8,330 nucleotides of DNA. Source: Helicobacteraceae bacterium. GTDB taxonomy: Bacteria; Campylobacterota; Campylobacteria; Campylobacterales; Sulfurimonadaceae. Below the pieces are notes generated by a model, which saw nothing but the letters and a program-made list of their open reading frames with translations, was not told where the DNA came from and ran no database searches. The translations under genes and the position numbers were made by a program. Shown piece after piece: positions 1 through 6,602 of this stretch; the first letter of the stretch is position 1; each line of letters starts with the position of its first letter. The stretch covers positions 1 to 8,330 of the forward strand of contig JALWKG010000010.1 in the NCBI GenBank assembly GCA_027081565.1. The letters run 5' to 3'.

Positions 1-578
1 GTGAAGGGGGCCTGCTGGAGTGTTGAAAGTTGATAACTTCGTTCTTCAGGCTGGTTAAGAAAAGTAAAGTAGGGAGAATGTTTTAAGTGGAGCGCTCTAT
101 GTGCTTTGCTTGGGGTGTAACTGCGATAGCCAAAAAGTGCTTTCAGCGCACCGTAACGGGTTGCAAGTACCTCATTGCCTATGACGATCCCTCCTTTGGC
201 GACAAAGTCATAAAGCTGGTCGATCTGTCTCTGAGTAAGAGTGACCGGATGGTTCATGGAAAGATCAAGAAAAAGGATCTGTGCCTGTTTGATGTCTTTC
301 AGTGAGGTACAGAGATAATAGGGTATTCCGGCAGTCTTAAAGATGCGCTCAAGCATGGATGTGTCAGGATGAACACTATAGAGGGCGATGGTGTTTTTAT
401 CTATAGGCAGTTGGCGTGAATTTGCTTCATGCAGGTATGAAACCGGGAGGATAGGTGCACTTTTCAAATTATAGATAAACTCTTCTTTGGGGCTGAAGAG
501 ATCAATACCTTTGGAGAGAACCGTGTAGATCATAAGAACAAAAAAGAGAAGCAGCAGGAATGTAATAGTTTTTTTCAT
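1..578 (-). CDS. Membrane-anchored protein with amidotransferase-like fold, N-terminal part (possible polysaccharide deacetylase family)
   Basis: An open minus-strand frame begins with ATG at 578-576 and stays open for 192 codons to the left edge, so only the N-terminus is seen. Residues 4-22 are one hydrophobic helix, either a signal anchor or an uncleaved signal peptide, which places the rest in the periplasm. Residues 62-155 alternate beta strands and helices (TIALYSVHP, ILFLDLS, GGIVIGNEVLA, LKALFGY). This resembles the class I glutamine-amidotransferase-like Rossmann domain found before deacetylase or glycoside-hydrolase modules in exopolysaccharide proteins. The start follows directly on the stop of the receiver gene (TAAATG) and has no clear ribosome site, so translation is probably coupled. 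The family guess is inference and the catalytic part is not in the window. That the gene is real is well supported by the long open frame, the signal anchor and the operon position. Confidence 0.75.
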   Translation of the reverse strand, partial: MKKTITFLLLLFFVLMIYTVLSKGIDLFSPKEEFIYNLKSAPILPVSYLHEANSRQLPIDKNTIALYSVHPDTSMLERIFKTAGIPYYLCTSLKDIKQAQILFLDLSMNHPVTLTQRQIDQLYDFVAKGGIVIGNEVLATRYGALKALFGYRSYTPSKAHRALHLKHSPYFTFLNQPEERSYQLSTLQQAPF

Positions 579-944
579 TTAGGGAAGGTACACCTTGAGC
601 ATGGATTTAATATCACTAAAAGAGATGGGCTTGACATAGTAGTCGCTGACACCATAGGCCCGTGCTTCTTTTAGATACTTTTCGTGGCGAAGTGCTGTAA
701 TGATCACAACAGGGATCTCATCATATGCCTTCTCTTTGCGAAGATAGGTAAGAAACTGAAGTCCACTCATACCGACAAGGTTGATGTCCAGTGTGATCAG
801 CGCAAAGTTATGGTCTTTCTCAAGAATACGAAGTGCAGCTTCACCACTGTCAACATGTATGACATCATACCCTTGGCTTTTAATACTGAGTGATAAAATA
901 CTGGCCTGGACTTCATTGTCTTCTATGACCAGAACTTTTTTCAT
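579..944 (-). CDS. Single-domain response regulator (CheY-like receiver)
   Basis: This 121-residue protein is a receiver domain with no output domain. The acidic pair is E8-D9, the phospho-acceptor is D53 in the TLDINL strand, the switch Thr is T83 (VVIITA), and the conserved Lys is K105 in the YYVKP motif. All the phosphorylation residues are therefore present. It should act by protein-protein contact, as a CheY-like or Spo0F-like relay, rather than by binding DNA. A ribosome site (AAGGAA, positions 951-956 on the complement) lies six bases before the ATG and fixes the start. The next gene starts immediately after its stop, so the receiver probably controls or modulates that membrane protein or others further downstream. 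No cognate histidine kinase is in the window. The receiver assignment is very secure; the partner is unknown. Confidence 0.95.
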   Translation of the reverse strand: MKKVLVIEDNEVQASILSLSIKSQGYDVIHVDSGEAALRILEKDHNFALITLDINLVGMSGLQFLTYLRKEKAYDEIPVVIITALRHEKYLKEARAYGVSDYYVKPISFSDIKSMLKVYLP

Positions 945-965
945 GGGTATTTCCTTGTTATATGG

Positions 966-990
966 TTATAATATCTTAAATGGATTATAG
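966..990. promoter_or_regulatory. Divergent, overlapping -10 boxes between two regulator genes
   Basis: A perfect TATAAT lies on the plus strand at 967-972 and another on the minus strand at 984-989 (ATTATA as written). Their predicted start points fall at about 979 for the OmpR-type gene and about 977 for the receiver gene, so the two polymerases would compete for the same 25 bases. Neither box has a convincing -35 element, which fits the weak -35 preference of Campylobacterota sigma-70 promoters. Transcription start positions are inferred. Confidence 0.55.
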
Positions 991-1010
991 AGCTTATTAA
1001 TGACAGATAT

Positions 1011-1691
1011 ATGACAATACAGACAATGACAGTAGTTTTAGTCGAAGACAATGAAGCTTTAAACTTTGCGATTACTTTATTACTCAAAAAAAATGGTTAC
1101 AGAGTACACTCTTTTCAAGATGCTGATGATCTGATCGAGAATATCTCAAAAGAAGAGGTCGATCTTTTTATACTTGACATCAATCTCCCCAATCAAGATG
1201 GCTTTGAGCTTATGCGTGAGTTAAAACCTTCTTTTCCTTCAACAGACTTTATGTTTATCTCTTCTTATATTGATCTGGAACATATAGAAAAAGCATTTGC
1301 TCTAGGTTGTGAAGACTATCTGAAAAAACCTTTTGAGATAGAGGAGCTTCTGCTTCGGGTTAAAAAGATAGAAGCACGTCGTTTTGTCTCCGGCAGGATC
1401 ATCATAGACGAGGATGCATTTTACAGCTATGATCTTGATACAATGACACTATATGGCTTGGATGCACCGGTACCTCTAACTAAAATAGAGCGCAGTCTTT
1501 TGTATCTTCTTTTACAACACTCAGGAAATGTAGTGACCTTTGATGACCTGCGTGAAAAGATATGGCAAAAGGATGTTTCCAACAACGCTATAGCAGCGGT
1601 TGTCCACCGTTTGCGTAAAAAGTTGAAAAAAGATTTTATAGAGAGTTCGAGAGAGCTGGGTTACAGTATACATAAGCGAGGACAGGCGTAG
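1011..1691 (+). CDS. OmpR/PhoB-family response regulator
   Basis: This 226-residue protein has a receiver domain at about 5-120 and a winged-helix DNA-binding domain at about 128-223. The receiver has E12-D13, phospho-acceptor D56 in the FILDINLP strand, S84 at the switch Thr/Ser position, and K106 in YLKKPF. The output domain shows the usual order: PLTKIERSLLYLLL, then the recognition region (NNAIAAVVHRLRKKL), then the RELGYSI wing. It should bind DNA as a phosphorylated dimer. It is transcribed divergently from the receiver gene at 579-944 and may autoregulate the shared promoter gap. No clear ribosome site precedes the ATG at 1011. An in-frame ATG at 1026 would give MTVVLVEDNE, a more typical receiver start, but it also lacks a ribosome site. 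Its kinase and target genes cannot be read from the window. Confidence 0.93.
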   Translation: MTIQTMTVVLVEDNEALNFAITLLLKKNGYRVHSFQDADDLIENISKEEVDLFILDINLPNQDGFELMRELKPSFPSTDFMFISSYIDLEHIEKAFALGCEDYLKKPFEIEELLLRVKKIEARRFVSGRIIIDEDAFYSYDLDTMTLYGLDAPVPLTKIERSLLYLLLQHSGNVVTFDDLREKIWQKDVSNNAIAAVVHRLRKKLKKDFIESSRELGYSIHKRGQA

Positions 1692-1806
1692 ACAGGTACT
1701 ACATCAGACCTCTATATCGATCTTCTTTTGTCTTTAAGGTGATGTTTCGTTTGTGCTAGAGCAGGTTGGTATGATTTTATAATTGAAATATCAAGGTTAT
1801 AAGAGC

Positions 1807-2112
1807 TTATCTGGTGCTGTCGAGATAGTTGTCAACCTCTACCAAAAGTCCAAGTGCAGGTTGTATAAGCGGAGAACCTTCATAAAGTGCCTGAAAGGTC
1901 TCGATCTCCTCTTTAAGCGTAATAGCAAGCCTCTTTTTCTGCTTGGAAGGGCGTGTATCAATGAACTCCTCGTAATGTTGGGAGATGATCTTTGCTTCTG
2001 TGATGATCTGCTGCTCATGAGCAGTCAGTGAACTCTTTTCAGATGTTTTTGGCGTATGGTCTGCCCATAAAAAGAGTGTACCAAAAAAGATCATAAACAG
2101 TATTTTCATCAT
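1807..2112 (-). CDS. Small exported protein of unknown function
   Basis: I do not recognise a family for this 101-residue product. Residues 1-17 form a short signal peptide (two Met, one Lys, then ILFMIFFGTLFLWA) with probable cleavage after A17, leaving a mature periplasmic protein of about 84 residues. The mature part is rich in Glu, Lys and Gln and looks almost entirely alpha-helical, with no cysteine and no lipobox. Its start overlaps the stop of the S4-domain gene upstream (ATGA, 2109-2112), which implies translational coupling and one transcript. A second in-frame ATG directly follows the first, so the true start could be three bases later. It faces the OmpR-type gene tail to tail across 115 bases in which I see no convincing terminator. 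Signal peptide and coupling make it a credible gene, but the function is unknown. Confidence 0.78.
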   Translation of the reverse strand: MMKILFMIFFGTLFLWADHTPKTSEKSSLTAHEQQIITEAKIISQHYEEFIDTRPSKQKKRLAITLKEEIETFQALYEGSPLIQPALGLLVEVDNYLDSTR

Positions 2113-2312
2113 ACAACTTCTATGGTGGTGTCTCCGATGACAAGCGTATCGCCTTTACGGATCTTGGCTCGTTTACGCAACTCCTGTTCACCATTACGCA
2201 TGACATGGCCATCGGCTACGATCATCTTGGCGTCAGCACCGCTGTCTACAAGGTCCAGGAATTTTATGAGTTTGTATAGTTCTATGTATTCGTCTTTAAG
2301 TTCGTATTTCAT
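2109..2312 (-). CDS. S4-domain RNA-binding protein, YaaA/YbcJ type
   Basis: This 67-residue protein is essentially one S4 fold (residues about 11-60). It carries the core pattern LIKFLDLVDSGADAK, then a GHVMRNGE turn, then the basic stretch ELRKRAKIRKGD followed by a short beta strand to the C-terminus. Length and pattern fit the stand-alone S4 proteins known as YbcJ in Escherichia coli and YaaA in Bacillus, which are thought to bind structured RNA, probably ribosomal, in the cytoplasm. The ATG is preceded by AAAGG six bases upstream (2319-2323 on the complement). A weak -10 (TAAAAT, 2336-2341 on the complement) could drive it. It overlaps the following exported-protein gene by four bases. 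The fold is secure; the RNA target is not known from sequence. Confidence 0.9.
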   Translation of the reverse strand: MKYELKDEYIELYKLIKFLDLVDSGADAKMIVADGHVMRNGEQELRKRAKIRKGDTLVIGDTTIEVV

Positions 2313-2388
2313 TTGTGGCCTTTTATTAAAAAGTTATTTTAGCCAATATGGTGTTAATAGGTTGTTAGAGGATGTATAGGAAGTGATG

Positions 2389-2409
2389 AAAAAGTCGCGT
2401 TAGCAACTT
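2389..2409 (-). terminator. Probable rho-independent terminator of the pta-ackA transcript
   Basis: Read on the minus strand, the sequence forms a seven-pair stem (AAGTTGC with GCGACTT, one G-U pair) with a TAAC loop, running into a tract of five T residues of which two are in the stem. It lies about 170 bases beyond the ackA stop and before the S4 gene on the same strand, where a terminator would be expected. The stem is short and the T tract modest, so it may be only partly efficient. Confidence 0.42.
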
Positions 2410-2536
2410 AATCATGAGAAGATCTCTAATGTTTAGTTAAATGATTTGCCGAGAATGGTAAAAACCAACTGCACACAGAACTTTTATAAAAATAAACTGA
2501 GAACTGCACGTACGATAATGTCGTAGTGTTGAGATG

Positions 2537-2550
2537 ATTGTAGCTACAAT
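2537..2550. repeat. Perfect 14-bp palindrome downstream of ackA
   Basis: ATTGTAGCTACAAT reads identically on both strands and starts 30 bases past the ackA stop. A weaker inverted repeat lies nearby at 2511-2525 (TACGA, five-base gap, TCGTA). The rest of the 267-base gene-free stretch 2313-2579 holds no open frame of credible size. The palindrome could be an operator or a 3'-UTR hairpin; on the minus strand no T tract follows it, so it is not a standard terminator for ackA. Confidence 0.4.
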
Positions 2551-2579
2551 TTCTTAGATGATTATTAATTTATGTTATT

Positions 2580-3770
2580 TTATAATTTTTTAACCATTTC
2601 AGTGGTTTCAAGTGCGATTTGTAACTCTTCATTGGTGGCGATGACTAAAAGTTTAATGCGACTGTTGATCTTATGTATCATGCAAGATGAGAGATGTTCA
2701 TTTTTACTGTTGTCGAGCACTATTCCAAAACTTTTATCAAAACCTTCCATCACTTTTTGGCGTATTAAAGGGGCATGTTCACCTATGCCTCCAGTAAAGA
2801 CGATGGCATCAACATCTCCCAAAACAGCTATGTATGCACCTATGTATTTGCGTATATGGTAGACAAAGACGTCTAAAGCTGTTATGGCATCGTTGTCACC
2901 TTGTGTGGCTCTCTCGATGATCAGGCGCAGATCGTTCTCTCCACAAAGACCTTTAAGGCCACTCTCTTTGTTGAGCAGGTTGGAGACTGCTTCTGCTGAG
3001 AGTTTTTGCTGTTCTGTCAGATAAGTGACAATAGCAGGATCGATATCTCCACAACGTGTTCCCATGACAAGACCCTCTAAAGGTGTAAAACCCATAGAAG
3101 TGTCAACACTCTCACCATTTTTTATGGCACAAGCGCTGGCACCATTACCCAAGTGCAGGGTAATGAGGTTGAGTTTAGAGAGCGGTCGCTCTAAGATCTT
3201 GGCAGACTCTTGGGCAACATAGTGGTGTGAGGTACCATGAAAACCGTAACGGCGTATTTGGGCCTCTTCGTAGAGCTTTGTGGGCAGCGCATATAAAAAG
3301 GCCTCTTTGGGAAGGGTGCTATGAAAAGCGGTGTCAAAAACAGCGACGTTGGGAAGGTCTGGAACCAGTTGCATCAGGGTCTCTATGCCCAAAATGTTGG
3401 CAGGGTTGTGCAGGGGTGCGAGGATGTTGAGCTTTTTGAGCGCTATAAGTATCTCTGGGGTGATCAGTGTGGCTTGTGTGAACTGCTCTCCACCATGAAC
3501 CACACGGTGCCCTATAGCTGAGAGTTCTGTTTCAATGTCTAAAACTTTTTGTTGTTTTAGCGCCTGAAAAAGAGCATTGAAAGCATGCAGATGGTTGGAG
3601 ACAGTCTCATGGGTGACATAGTGCTCTTTTTGATAATCCAGATGAGAAGCAGTGTGTGCTTCACCGATGCCTTCTACAAGACCAGAAGCTATGAGTTCCG
3701 GTGTTTCCAAGATCTCAAAAAGTTTCCATTTAAGCGAGGAGCTGCCGGCATTAAGAACTAAAATCTTCAC
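2580..3770 (-). CDS. ackA: Acetate kinase
   Basis: This 396-residue, full-length acetate kinase of the ASKHA fold interconverts acetyl phosphate + ADP and acetate + ATP in the cytoplasm. The signature starts at the N-terminus (KILVLNAGSSSLKW). By position against the well-studied Methanosarcina enzyme, N7, R89, D146, H178, R239 and E381 match the substrate and catalytic residues. The motifs YGFHGTSHHY (175-184), LGNGASA (207-213), MGTRCGDIDPA (236-246), FTGGIGEH (325-332) and ATNEEL (378-383) are intact. The start codon is GTG, not ATG, and it overlaps the pta stop (GTGA, 3767-3770). AGGG lies six bases upstream inside pta. With pta it makes the classic acetate switch, giving ATP from acetyl-CoA or activating acetate, and it sets the acetyl-phosphate pool that can phosphorylate response regulators. 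The assignment is secure. Confidence 0.98.
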   Translation of the reverse strand: MKILVLNAGSSSLKWKLFEILETPELIASGLVEGIGEAHTASHLDYQKEHYVTHETVSNHLHAFNALFQALKQQKVLDIETELSAIGHRVVHGGEQFTQATLITPEILIALKKLNILAPLHNPANILGIETLMQLVPDLPNVAVFDTAFHSTLPKEAFLYALPTKLYEEAQIRRYGFHGTSHHYVAQESAKILERPLSKLNLITLHLGNGASACAIKNGESVDTSMGFTPLEGLVMGTRCGDIDPAIVTYLTEQQKLSAEAVSNLLNKESGLKGLCGENDLRLIIERATQGDNDAITALDVFVYHIRKYIGAYIAVLGDVDAIVFTGGIGEHAPLIRQKVMEGFDKSFGIVLDNSKNEHLSSCMIHKINSRIKLLVIATNEELQIALETTEMVKKL

Positions 3771-5860
3771 TGTATGCCCTGTGCCTGGATGGCTGTGATA
3801 GCTACGGTGTTGATGATGTCATCCACACTGCAACCACGACTCAGATCGTTGACCGGTTTTTTGAGTCCCTGCAAAACAGGACCGATAGCGATGGCATCTG
3901 CACTTCTTTGAACCGCTTTGTAGGTGTTGTTCCCGGTGTTAAGATCGGGAAAGATAAAAACTGTCGCCTTTCCTGCTACCAGACTTTGTGGAAGTTTGGT
4001 CTTGGCGACATCTGGGTCGATGGCTGCATCGTATTGTATGGGACCCTCTGTGAGCAGTTCAGGGTGTGTTGTTTTTAAGAGCTCCGTTGCAGTACGTACC
4101 TTGTCAACAGCATCTCCTTGCCCTGATGCTCCGGTAGAGTAGGAGAGCATGGCAACACGGGGTGTGATGTTGAACTGTTGGGCCGTTTGGGCAGAAGCCA
4201 CGGCGATCTGAGCGAGGGCTTTTGCATCAGGGTCCTGGTTGACAGCACAATCCCCGTAGATGAGTACCCGTGTCTCTAAACACATAAAAAAGACACTGGA
4301 GACGATCATGTCAGCTTCGCTAGTCTTAATGATCTGCAGTGCGGGTCTAATGGTGTCTCCCGTAGTATGAATGGCACCCGAGACCATACCGTCAGCCTTG
4401 CCTAAGTGAACCATCATCGTCGCAAAATAGTTAGGGTGGACCATAGCATCCTGTGCACCTTCGAGACTCAAGCCCTTAGCACGTCTTAGTTCAAAGAACT
4501 GTTGGGCATAGGCCTCTTTGAGACTTGAACTCTCCGGGTCTATGATGGTAGCCTTGGAGAGGTCGATAGCTAAGAGTGCTGCGTGGTGTTCGATCTCTTT
4601 TTTATTACCAAGCAAAATGATCTCAGCGACATCTCTTCGTAACAAGATCTCAGCCGCTCTTAAAATGCGTTCATCACTACTTTCAGGCAAGACGATACGC
4701 TGTTTCTTGGTGCGCGCACGCTCGAACAGTGTGTAGGTGAACATCATCGGGGTCATGATCTTTTTAGGCGTCTCTTGTATCTCCTGTATGATAGCCTCTT
4801 TGTTCACATGACTCTCAAAGATTCCCTTGGCCAAGGCGATCTTACGGACACTGTTCGGACGGATCCTTGAGCGAACGGCATTGACCTTGGACGCTGTGGT
4901 ATAGGTGTCTGTGGAGACACTCATAATAGGAAGTTCAACGACATGGAAGTTCTCTAAAAGCTCCAGCATAGTCTTGTTAGGCGTAAGGTCTCCTGTGAGT
5001 ACGATACCTGCGATGTTGGGAGAACTTTTGGCATAAAAAGAGACAACGTTTGCGATGATGATGTCCATACGATCAGCAGGAACGATGATGAGCGCCCCCT
5101 CTTGGATGCGAGGCAGATAGTTCTCTAATGTCATAGCCGCGATCTTACTGGTACTAACGACGTTGTTGAGTGAGCTTTCTGAGCCGATGACCATCTTGGC
5201 ATTTAGGGCTGTCTTGATCTCTTGAAGTGAGGGGGTGTCAAGCTCTTTATTGTTAGGTAAAAAGAAGTTGATGTTCTGGGTAGGATTACTTTGAACAAGA
5301 TGGTTGAGTGCAGAGATGTGCTCAGGGTTAACACGGTTGACAAAGGTACAGAAATGTTCGACCTCACTGTTTTGAATGATCTCTTCTTCGAGTTTGATCT
5401 CATCATAAATGGCACGAGGTGCTTTCTCTTTGGCATTTAAGATAGGGATAAACGGAGTAGAGAGGTTTTGAGCGAGATGCAGGTTGATGTCAAAGTCAAG
5501 TGTAGCACTGAAGAGCGAGCGGGGGAGTCCCTCTATTAAGACAAAATCATAATCTCTTTCAAGTCGCTTGTAGTGTGCGATGATCTTGGTGACAAAGAGA
5601 GCACCTTGATCGGAAGAGAGCATGGTTTCAACTTCATCAACATCAAAACAGAAGCTCTCTTCATAGTTTTGCTTTAAAGAGTAGTGCTCTTGCATGAAGT
5701 TGATGTCACCATCGACTTTGGAACGCTGTTTGATCACGGGACGAAAAAAAGCCACTTTTTCATAACGGCTTTTCATAATGTCCATCAGACCGATGCTGAT
5801 AAAAAGTGAACCTGTTGTAGGTTCGAGGGAGGCAAGGTAGAGGCTGGAAGTCTTGGCCAT
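3767..5860 (-). CDS. pta: Phosphate acetyltransferase, long three-domain type
   Basis: This 697-residue enzyme interconverts acetyl-CoA + phosphate and acetyl phosphate + CoA. Residues 1-220 form the BioD/DRTGG-associated P-loop-like domain with a degenerate loop (EPTTGSLF, no Lys), as is usual in long Pta proteins. Residues about 225-335 are the DRTGG domain. Residues about 372-693 are the catalytic PTA_PTB domain, with LPESSDERIL (391-400), ADGMVSGAIHTTGDTIRPAL (489-508), YSTGASGQGD (574-583), IQYDAAIDPDVA (608-619), FPDLNTGNNTYKAVQR (637-652) and GPVLQGLKKPVNDLSRGCS (660-678). Length matches the Escherichia coli-type enzyme of about 710 residues. The ATG is preceded by AGGAAT (5865-5870 on the complement). 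It is the first gene of the pta-ackA operon and is divergent from the lipoprotein gene. The assignment is secure. Confidence 0.98.
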   Translation of the reverse strand: MAKTSSLYLASLEPTTGSLFISIGLMDIMKSRYEKVAFFRPVIKQRSKVDGDINFMQEHYSLKQNYEESFCFDVDEVETMLSSDQGALFVTKIIAHYKRLERDYDFVLIEGLPRSLFSATLDFDINLHLAQNLSTPFIPILNAKEKAPRAIYDEIKLEEEIIQNSEVEHFCTFVNRVNPEHISALNHLVQSNPTQNINFFLPNNKELDTPSLQEIKTALNAKMVIGSESSLNNVVSTSKIAAMTLENYLPRIQEGALIIVPADRMDIIIANVVSFYAKSSPNIAGIVLTGDLTPNKTMLELLENFHVVELPIMSVSTDTYTTASKVNAVRSRIRPNSVRKIALAKGIFESHVNKEAIIQEIQETPKKIMTPMMFTYTLFERARTKKQRIVLPESSDERILRAAEILLRRDVAEIILLGNKKEIEHHAALLAIDLSKATIIDPESSSLKEAYAQQFFELRRAKGLSLEGAQDAMVHPNYFATMMVHLGKADGMVSGAIHTTGDTIRPALQIIKTSEADMIVSSVFFMCLETRVLIYGDCAVNQDPDAKALAQIAVASAQTAQQFNITPRVAMLSYSTGASGQGDAVDKVRTATELLKTTHPELLTEGPIQYDAAIDPDVAKTKLPQSLVAGKATVFIFPDLNTGNNTYKAVQRSADAIAIGPVLQGLKKPVNDLSRGCSVDDIINTVAITAIQAQGIQ

Positions 5861-6018
5861 GGGGATTCCTGTAATGGCGTGTATTTGATCTATGTTACTT
5901 CAAAGTTCATTGTGATCGCCTTAGTCAGGGTAAATCGCTTGTAAGGGGAGTAGAGTGTTGAGGAAATTTAGCCTATCTCTCTAATGTACAGAATTTTTAT
6001 ATACATCACAGTATTAAC

Positions 6019-6028
6019 ATTATAAAAT
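6019..6028. promoter_or_regulatory. Divergent -10 region for pta-ackA (minus) and lipoprotein operon (plus)
   Basis: The minus strand reads TATAAT at 6019-6024, and the plus strand reads TATAAA at 6021-6026 (TATAAAAT to 6028). The plus-strand box fits a start about 25 bases before the lipoprotein ATG at 6057. If the minus-strand box is used, the pta leader would be about 150 bases long. I saw no better -10 close to pta, but a weaker one within 5861-6000 cannot be excluded. No clear -35 element is seen on either side. Confidence 0.45.
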
Positions 6029-6044
6029 GATAACATTAAAAAAC

Positions 6045-6049
6045 AGGAA
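6045..6049 (+). promoter_or_regulatory. Ribosome binding site deciding the lipoprotein start
   Basis: AGGAA lies seven bases before the ATG at 6057. The upstream in-frame ATG at 6027 has no such site, falls on the predicted -10 box, and would add ten polar residues before a standard lipoprotein signal peptide. The start at 6057 is therefore preferred. Confidence 0.7.
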
Positions 6050-6056
6050 CAATTAT

Positions 6057-6602
6057 ATGAAAGCATACTCTAAAAAGCTTTTTTTTCTTATATCTATAGC
6101 CTTACTCTTTAGTGCCTGTGCAGATATGGAAGTCACTATAAAAGGTTACAACCGTATCAACGTAGATACTAACTACACCTATGTTGCAGCGATAGAAAAT
6201 GGTGATGAAAAACTTGTTATAAAAAACTATACGTGGAGTGTGTCGCCTCAAGACACTCGGGTAACACTGAGCAATGTCAACGCTAAAGAGTTACATCTTA
6301 ACACCTCAAAAGCAGGTGACTTTACATTACATGTAGAAGTAAACTATAAAGATAAAGTCTACACTAACGATATGTGTATCACCGCTCAAAAAGTAGAAGT
6401 TCTCCACGACCACACCTTGCCACCAGAACCCGATCCCAAGATCAACAATGCTACCTTGCTTGGTATAGACTCTATTCAAAATGATTGGGGCGAACAAGGA
6501 GTTGAGTTTAACATTTATGCGAGTGGAGCAACTGGAGCTGATACTCCATGGAATATATATACTGACCCAATTGTAAACCTAGCTAAGAGTTTGCTACTAT
6601 GA
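6057..6602 (+). CDS. Outer-membrane lipoprotein with Ig-like domain, atypical C-terminus
   Basis: From the ATG at 6057 the product has 181 residues. Residues 1-20 are a lipoprotein signal peptide (KAYSKK, then a hydrophobic stretch) ending in the lipobox FSAC, so C21 should be lipidated. Ala at +2 predicts sorting to the outer membrane. Residues about 27-112 look like a beta-rich Ig/PKD-like domain, with NYTWSVSP and GDFTLHVEVNYKDKVYTN as typical strands. A Pro-rich linker follows (LPPEPDPKINNATLLGIDS, 121-139). From memory this resembles a linker in epsilonproteobacterial lipoproteins that normally runs on into an N-N-G-V-R-D-D-V-E type segment. Here residues 140-181 are unrelated in appearance and rich in Gly, Ala and Asp, then end abruptly. 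The stop overlaps the barrel gene by four bases. A lipoprotein is well supported; function is unknown and the tail may be a recombination product. Confidence 0.83.
   Translation: MKAYSKKLFFLISIALLFSACADMEVTIKGYNRINVDTNYTYVAAIENGDEKLVIKNYTWSVSPQDTRVTLSNVNAKELHLNTSKAGDFTLHVEVNYKDKVYTNDMCITAQKVEVLHDHTLPPEPDPKINNATLLGIDSIQNDWGEQGVEFNIYASGATGADTPWNIYTDPIVNLAKSLLL

Noticed and set aside
87..305. Plus-strand open frame of 72 codons near the left edge
   Set aside because: The minus strand carries a 192-codon uninterrupted frame with a signal anchor coupled to the receiver gene, which explains the region better.
1692..1806. Terminator between the convergent OmpR-type and exported-protein genes
   Set aside because: Only four-base arms (AGGT/ACCT) could be found and no T tract follows; not enough to call.
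3025..3521. Several plus-strand open frames of 65-67 codons antisense to ackA
   Set aside because: They lie wholly inside a full-length, motif-complete ackA on the other strand, have no ribosome sites or recognisable protein features, and are frame shadows.
5825..5827. Degenerate P-loop (no Lys) near the N-terminus of Pta as a sign of damage
   Set aside because: The E. coli-type long Pta proteins also lack the Lys in this loop, so it is family-typical and the catalytic domain is intact.
5910..5916. TGTGATC as a CRP-like half site upstream of pta
   Set aside because: The second half site does not follow at the proper spacing, and a seven-base match is expected by chance.
6027..6056. Upstream ATG as the lipoprotein start
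   Set aside because: It has no ribosome site, overlaps the predicted -10 box, and adds ten polar residues before a standard signal peptide; the ATG at 6057 has AGGAA seven bases upstream.
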